A stretch of 64,000 bases of DNA from Lineus longissimus. Taxonomy: Eukaryota > Nemertea > Pilidiophora > Heteronemertea > Lineidae. Of this stretch, positions 60,282-64,000 are shown piece after piece (position 1 is the stretch's first letter; each line of letters opens with the position of its first letter). Below the pieces are notes generated by a model. That model saw only the letters and a list, made by a program, of their open reading frames with translations, did not search any database and had not been told where the DNA came from. The stretch is taken from positions 7,564,001-7,628,000 of the forward strand of contig NC_088316.1 in the NCBI RefSeq assembly GCF_910592395.1. The letters are read 5' to 3'. Both the position numbers and the translations under genes were made by a program.

Positions 60282-60654
60282 TATACTAGCAATTAATCTC
60301 TGCCTTGGATGGCATGGAAAGCATTGTTGAGAACGAAGCTTGTTTACACTATACAATGTATTTTGTAGATTTATGCAAAGAAAGTGCTTACAAATCCTCT
60401 TTTTTGTAAGATGAGACATTTAACTGCTACAACCGCTCATATATTCATGTAGTCACAGACCAAATAATCATTTTGTCAAAGTTCCATCAAAATTAGCTCA
60501 AATATAAAGCATCCTAAGAACAAAATAACTTTGTAAAATTTGTGTTCATCAAAGTCACTATTTTCAAAAACAACCATGCTTTCAGTCAGAGTAGTCCTAG
60601 CTACACTAAACAATGATATATATATTAAGCATAGTATCTATACTGGCAATCAAT

Positions 60655-61086
60655 CTCTACCTAGTCTGTGTCCCCTTTGACTGCATTGTAGGGAGGGAGG
60701 GTGGCTGATCTATGGAACAGCCTCTTGTTATTGTTTTGGGTTGAGGAATTAGGCTCGCGCTTCAGTCGGAAACAATGGACGATCTTGAGGGAAGATAACA
60801 TATAAACCGAATCAAGATCAAGGGCTCCAGAAACGTCATGAAGCAGAACACCATTCACCTTCTTATTCCAACTTTCAATACTGATTTTGACCACATTCAC
60901 TGAAACTCTGACTTGGCTTGAACAACATTCCCAAGAACGGTGTTGTGAAAATAATAAAAGGTCATTATCCGCTTTCTTTTTTTTTTAAAGAAGATTTCTT
61001 TTCAATAAGAAACATAGATAATAAAAGAAATAAAATGGTATAACGGGAACACAAACAAGGTAGGGAATCAGGATGAGGAAGCCAAA
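60655..61086. other. Probable torsin 3' untranslated/intergenic region
   Basis: No recognised coding sequence. It lies directly downstream of the torsin stop codon on the minus strand. A plausible polyadenylation signal was not pinned down. Confidence 0.35.
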
Positions 61087-61337
61087 TTAGTCCATGATCA
61101 AGTCCACTTTCTCAGCAATACGCTTACATCCAGAAGTCGAGTATAATTTCAATTCTTTTGGGAAGTACGTCAATTCGTTAGCCACCTTGTTAATGATATC
61201 CTCTGTAACTGGATGCCCCTTCAACTCCAGCTGATCTTTGATGCAGAGCTTTACGTGCTTTCTCTCCATCGGTAAAAACGGAAGGAAGGCATTGATGAGG
61301 TTTTTGTCAATCAGACTGCTGTGCCATAATCCTGTGT
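61087..61337 (-). CDS. Torsin-family AAA+ ATPase, last coding exon (partial gene)
   Basis: After an acceptor TTTGTTTCAG (61338-61347) the minus strand reads TGLWHSSLIDKNLINAFLPF, LPMERKHVKLCIKDQLELKG, VANELTYFPKELKLYSTSGC and KRIAEKVDLIMD, then TAA at 61089-61087. This is the C-terminal part of torsins, ER/nuclear-envelope AAA+ proteins. It has the FLP(L/M)E..HV..C block and the Gly-Cys-Lys sensor II motif that contacts nucleotide and cofactor (LAP1/LULL1 type). Earlier exons with Walker motifs must lie to the right; none is recognised up to 64000, so the intron is long or they are beyond the window. It shows no damage and is the only clear host gene here. Confidence 0.85.
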
Positions 61338-64000
61338 CTGAAACAAATGGTGAAGAAGATTGAACAGGGTAAGCCTAAGAACTACATGTTGGAAAGTTAG
61401 GAGTTATTAAACATTTTCACAAAATCCTCTCCCTCCCCCCAGAAGAGAACTGTATAAACTATTCACAGAAGAGGTTATTCCTCCCTGGCGCCTGGCGGAT
61501 ACAGACCGAGGGGAGGAATACAGCTTAGGAACGGGTACAAGAAAACATGATGATGTGATCTCTGTATCCTATAACGTATTACCCAAACCCCAACCTAAAA
61601 GTGATATGATGGTCACTCTTTATTTTTCACAGATTTTGTGGGAATTTTCTGGTCATGCTGAAATGTGTCCCTGTGACTCAGAACTGAAGTGATGCATGGA
61701 AATGTCATTCTGCACACTGCACCAATGATCTGAGAGTGTGATGACAATTACATTATTCCAACAGTATCCTTCCCTGTGCATGCGAGGGAGTATGGGCCTA
61801 GTTCCAGATATTGTGCCCAGTGAAGGAAAAAATAAATCATATGACTATATCACTCTGTTTCTTTCAGGATTGGCTCGAAATTATATCCTGTAATAGTTAT
61901 TTACCTGTCCTGTGGACAGGTTTCATTGAATGAAACAATAGTTTTTGGGTCAAACTGTATTCTCTCTCTAACTACTGTGAGCTGGGCTGGGGAGACCAGT
62001 CCTTTTCCACTTGAGTTTCAGCGTTATTTTGTTTTGCCAGCAATAAAACCACATAGTAGACATTGTATATTCAAGGGGTGGGTGCAGGTTTGATAAATAT
62101 TGATAAAAAAAGAATGAGGATCATCAATGAATGAAATGGCCCAGGGACCATGTGCTCACCTCAGGTAATGTAATGCATGTCATTTGCAGTGGATATGGTG
62201 AGAACAGTTTCTGGCTAGTTCCACCAGTTTTGATTCCATTAAATGATATCATTCTTCTCGGCTCAATTCACAAAAGAAAATTACTGGTACCATCTAAGTA
62301 TAGCATTTTAGTAATTAAGTTGACTGAATTTCAAGGTTATTGAAGAGTGTAAATGTCAAATGGAAATTGGTTGACATCTGTTCAACAGTTTAGGAGTAAT
62401 AGGACTTCGTTAGATTTTCAAGATGGCGGCCTTGCAACCGTATTTGTCATGGGATTAGACTGAAAATTAGGGATTTTGATAAAAGTAATCACGGGCCTTT
62501 GTGCTCATAGAATAGATATTTGTTGGTTAAGAATTCATGCTGGTTAAGAAACATGCTGTAGTATACAGTCAAATTCTATTCCATTAAACCTAGTCTGTGA
62601 CCTCGAAAAGTAGGTCAAGTCAAAAACCCATGTGACATGTAATACCGTCTGGTGGTTAGATGTACCCATGATATCAGATTGGTGGCAATCAGGAAAGTAG
62701 TTAGGCTATCATCGTACTTTTAAGGTTTTCATATTTGGCTCCCTGGTGGCCAAGGGTTGAATCAGTCCCTGAGATCACTTCAATTGCTGAGATCACCTGA
62801 CTATGGGTTACAGTACATGGGTACTAAATGTGAAATCAATGGTCACTGCAGTTAAGAAACGGGTCACAACGACCAATTTATGCAATTTGACCTCTGTGAC
62901 CTTGAAAAGTCTAGGTCGAATCAAAATCGGTATGACATGTGATGCATCTTTTCTTGGAGTACTTACGATAAAAATATTGTCCAAAATAAGTCACTGATAA
63001 GTCAGATATTACACTTTTTACCTTTTCAGTTGTGGACCGAATGGCAGTGTCAGAGATCACCGGACTACTTAGGAGGTCATGTGTACAAAGTTTCAAGTTC
63101 ATAGCTTTTAAGAAACGTGCCACTGTTTTTGAAACAGGATACAGACGAAGACGGATGCGGGACACTCACTATGACAAAAATTCTCGTTTTTCTGAGGGAA
63201 AACTCTCGGAATCTGCATCGTTCTCGAAATCACTCAAAAAGCTTCACGGTCATTAAACGGTCTCTCGGAATTCACACGGAATTCAACCCGGCCTTGGCAA
63301 GCCATGCCGGGCGAGAACTCGGAAAGTTTCGAAAATCGAAACAGTTAATTTCATTGTGACTGCTGGTGTAATCCCTGTTAATTATTTCCGAAAATGATCG
63401 TAAATGACAGAAAAATTAAATCCTCTTTCCCGAGACGGTGATTCAATGTGCCAGTCTGGTATTGCCCTTACATGCAGCATGGCGAAAATCTACTTAACAA
63501 TAGACTGACGCAACGCGTTGGTCTGCCATCGCCCATCCTACTTACAATCTTTTTCTAAACTCGGTTAACACATATAATGACAGTCAAAGGTGATATGGGA
63601 CACACTCATATCTTGCATTGGGGATCGGGATGAATCGTAAAAAAGCAAATATTACTTTTTTAAAACACACTCACAGACATTTGTATCAGGTTATATATTT
63701 CATGCGTGATATGCCTATTCAAAATTTAATGCTTATTTGTAGTTTATTACTTATTTGTAATCATCAAAGGCCAAAGCCTTAAATAAATGCATCGATTGTC
63801 ATCAACATATGATAGGAGAAGAGCCCATCCAGGAAGGATGCTCGATAAATGAATTGCTTGTGGTGCACATAAAAGATTTTGTACAAAAGATAGGCAACGG
63901 CAAAAACTAATCCACCTCCTATATTTCCTTGTGGAACTGACCACTATCAGTTCGATCGGATATTTAGCACGCTGATCATAGTGTTCGGACTTATCGCGAC
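61338..64000 (-). other. Torsin intron with dispersed repeats
   Basis: No exon recognised. GTCTGTGACCTCGAAAAGTA (about 62594) and GACCTCTGTGACCTTGAAAA (about 62889) are members of the repeat also found near 48790 and, inverted, near 25920. Confidence 0.45.

Larger units (their letters stand above)
56985..60650 (+). repeat. Tandemly duplicated unit of about 300-360 bp, three copies
   Basis: Copies at about 56985-57345, 57346-57634 and 60353-60655 share AAAATGAGACATTT, GCTCATATATT and (last two) CACTAAACAATG with AAGCATAGTAT. The second copy continues after the inserted pogo-like element with ACTAGCAATTAATCTCT, matching the end of the third. Confidence 0.8.

Noticed and set aside
60661-60900. 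79-codon minus-strand frame next to torsin
   Set aside because: No homology recognised; it lies downstream of the torsin stop and overlaps the tandem-repeat edge.

Overview
This is eukaryotic DNA, most likely from a marine invertebrate. The evidence is split genes with GT..AG introns, BEL/Pao and LINE retroelements, tRNA-headed SINEs, many short inverted-repeat elements and a torsin-family last exon. The phylum cannot be fixed from the sequence. Nearly everything before about 60 kb is transposable-element DNA nested several levels deep.

Central result: positions 14985-50588 look like one 35.6 kb DNA transposon. It has about 112 bp terminal inverted repeats (TIRs) and a 6 bp target duplication TTGTTA (14979-14984 and 50589-50594). 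It sits inside a LINE whose two parts lie on either side (about 13900-14984 and 50595-51237). Near the right end a leftward four-exon gene (about 50314 to 45612) encodes an IS3-like DDE integrase/transposase whose splice phases all agree and whose catalytic residues are present. Near the left end a rightward gene of about 24 exons (15424-34388) encodes a HECT-type ubiquitin ligase-like protein: a conserved N-terminal region, C4 zinc finger, UIM-like helix, UBX/ubiquitin-like region, RG-rich segment and C-terminal HECT domain. The HECT gene carries two in-frame stops, a damaged HECT exon and Tyr in place of the catalytic Cys, so this cargo gene seems decayed or non-catalytic while the transposase reads intact. 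The two genes converge on a spacer (34.4-45.6 kb) packed with smaller elements.

Left of it: a BEL/Pao integrase relic (1-1440), an AT-rich tract, then a second BEL/Pao element (2278-12482). This one has 172/173 bp LTRs, 5 bp target duplication TCCCT, a primer-binding-site candidate and a polypurine tract. Its gag-pol is broken, and two other repeats (8970-9772 and about 9962-12245) lie inside it. It is itself inserted in another repeat (2053-13656).

Right of it: the LINE 3' end, a second LINE fragment (51494-51979), two divergently oriented tRNA-derived SINEs (52385-53226), a second AT-rich tract, a tandemly duplicated unit of about 300-360 bp carrying a pogo/Tigger-like transposon (57637-60281), and finally the only clear host gene, the last exon of a torsin AAA+ ATPase (61087-61337, minus strand). 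Its upstream exons are not visible in the window.
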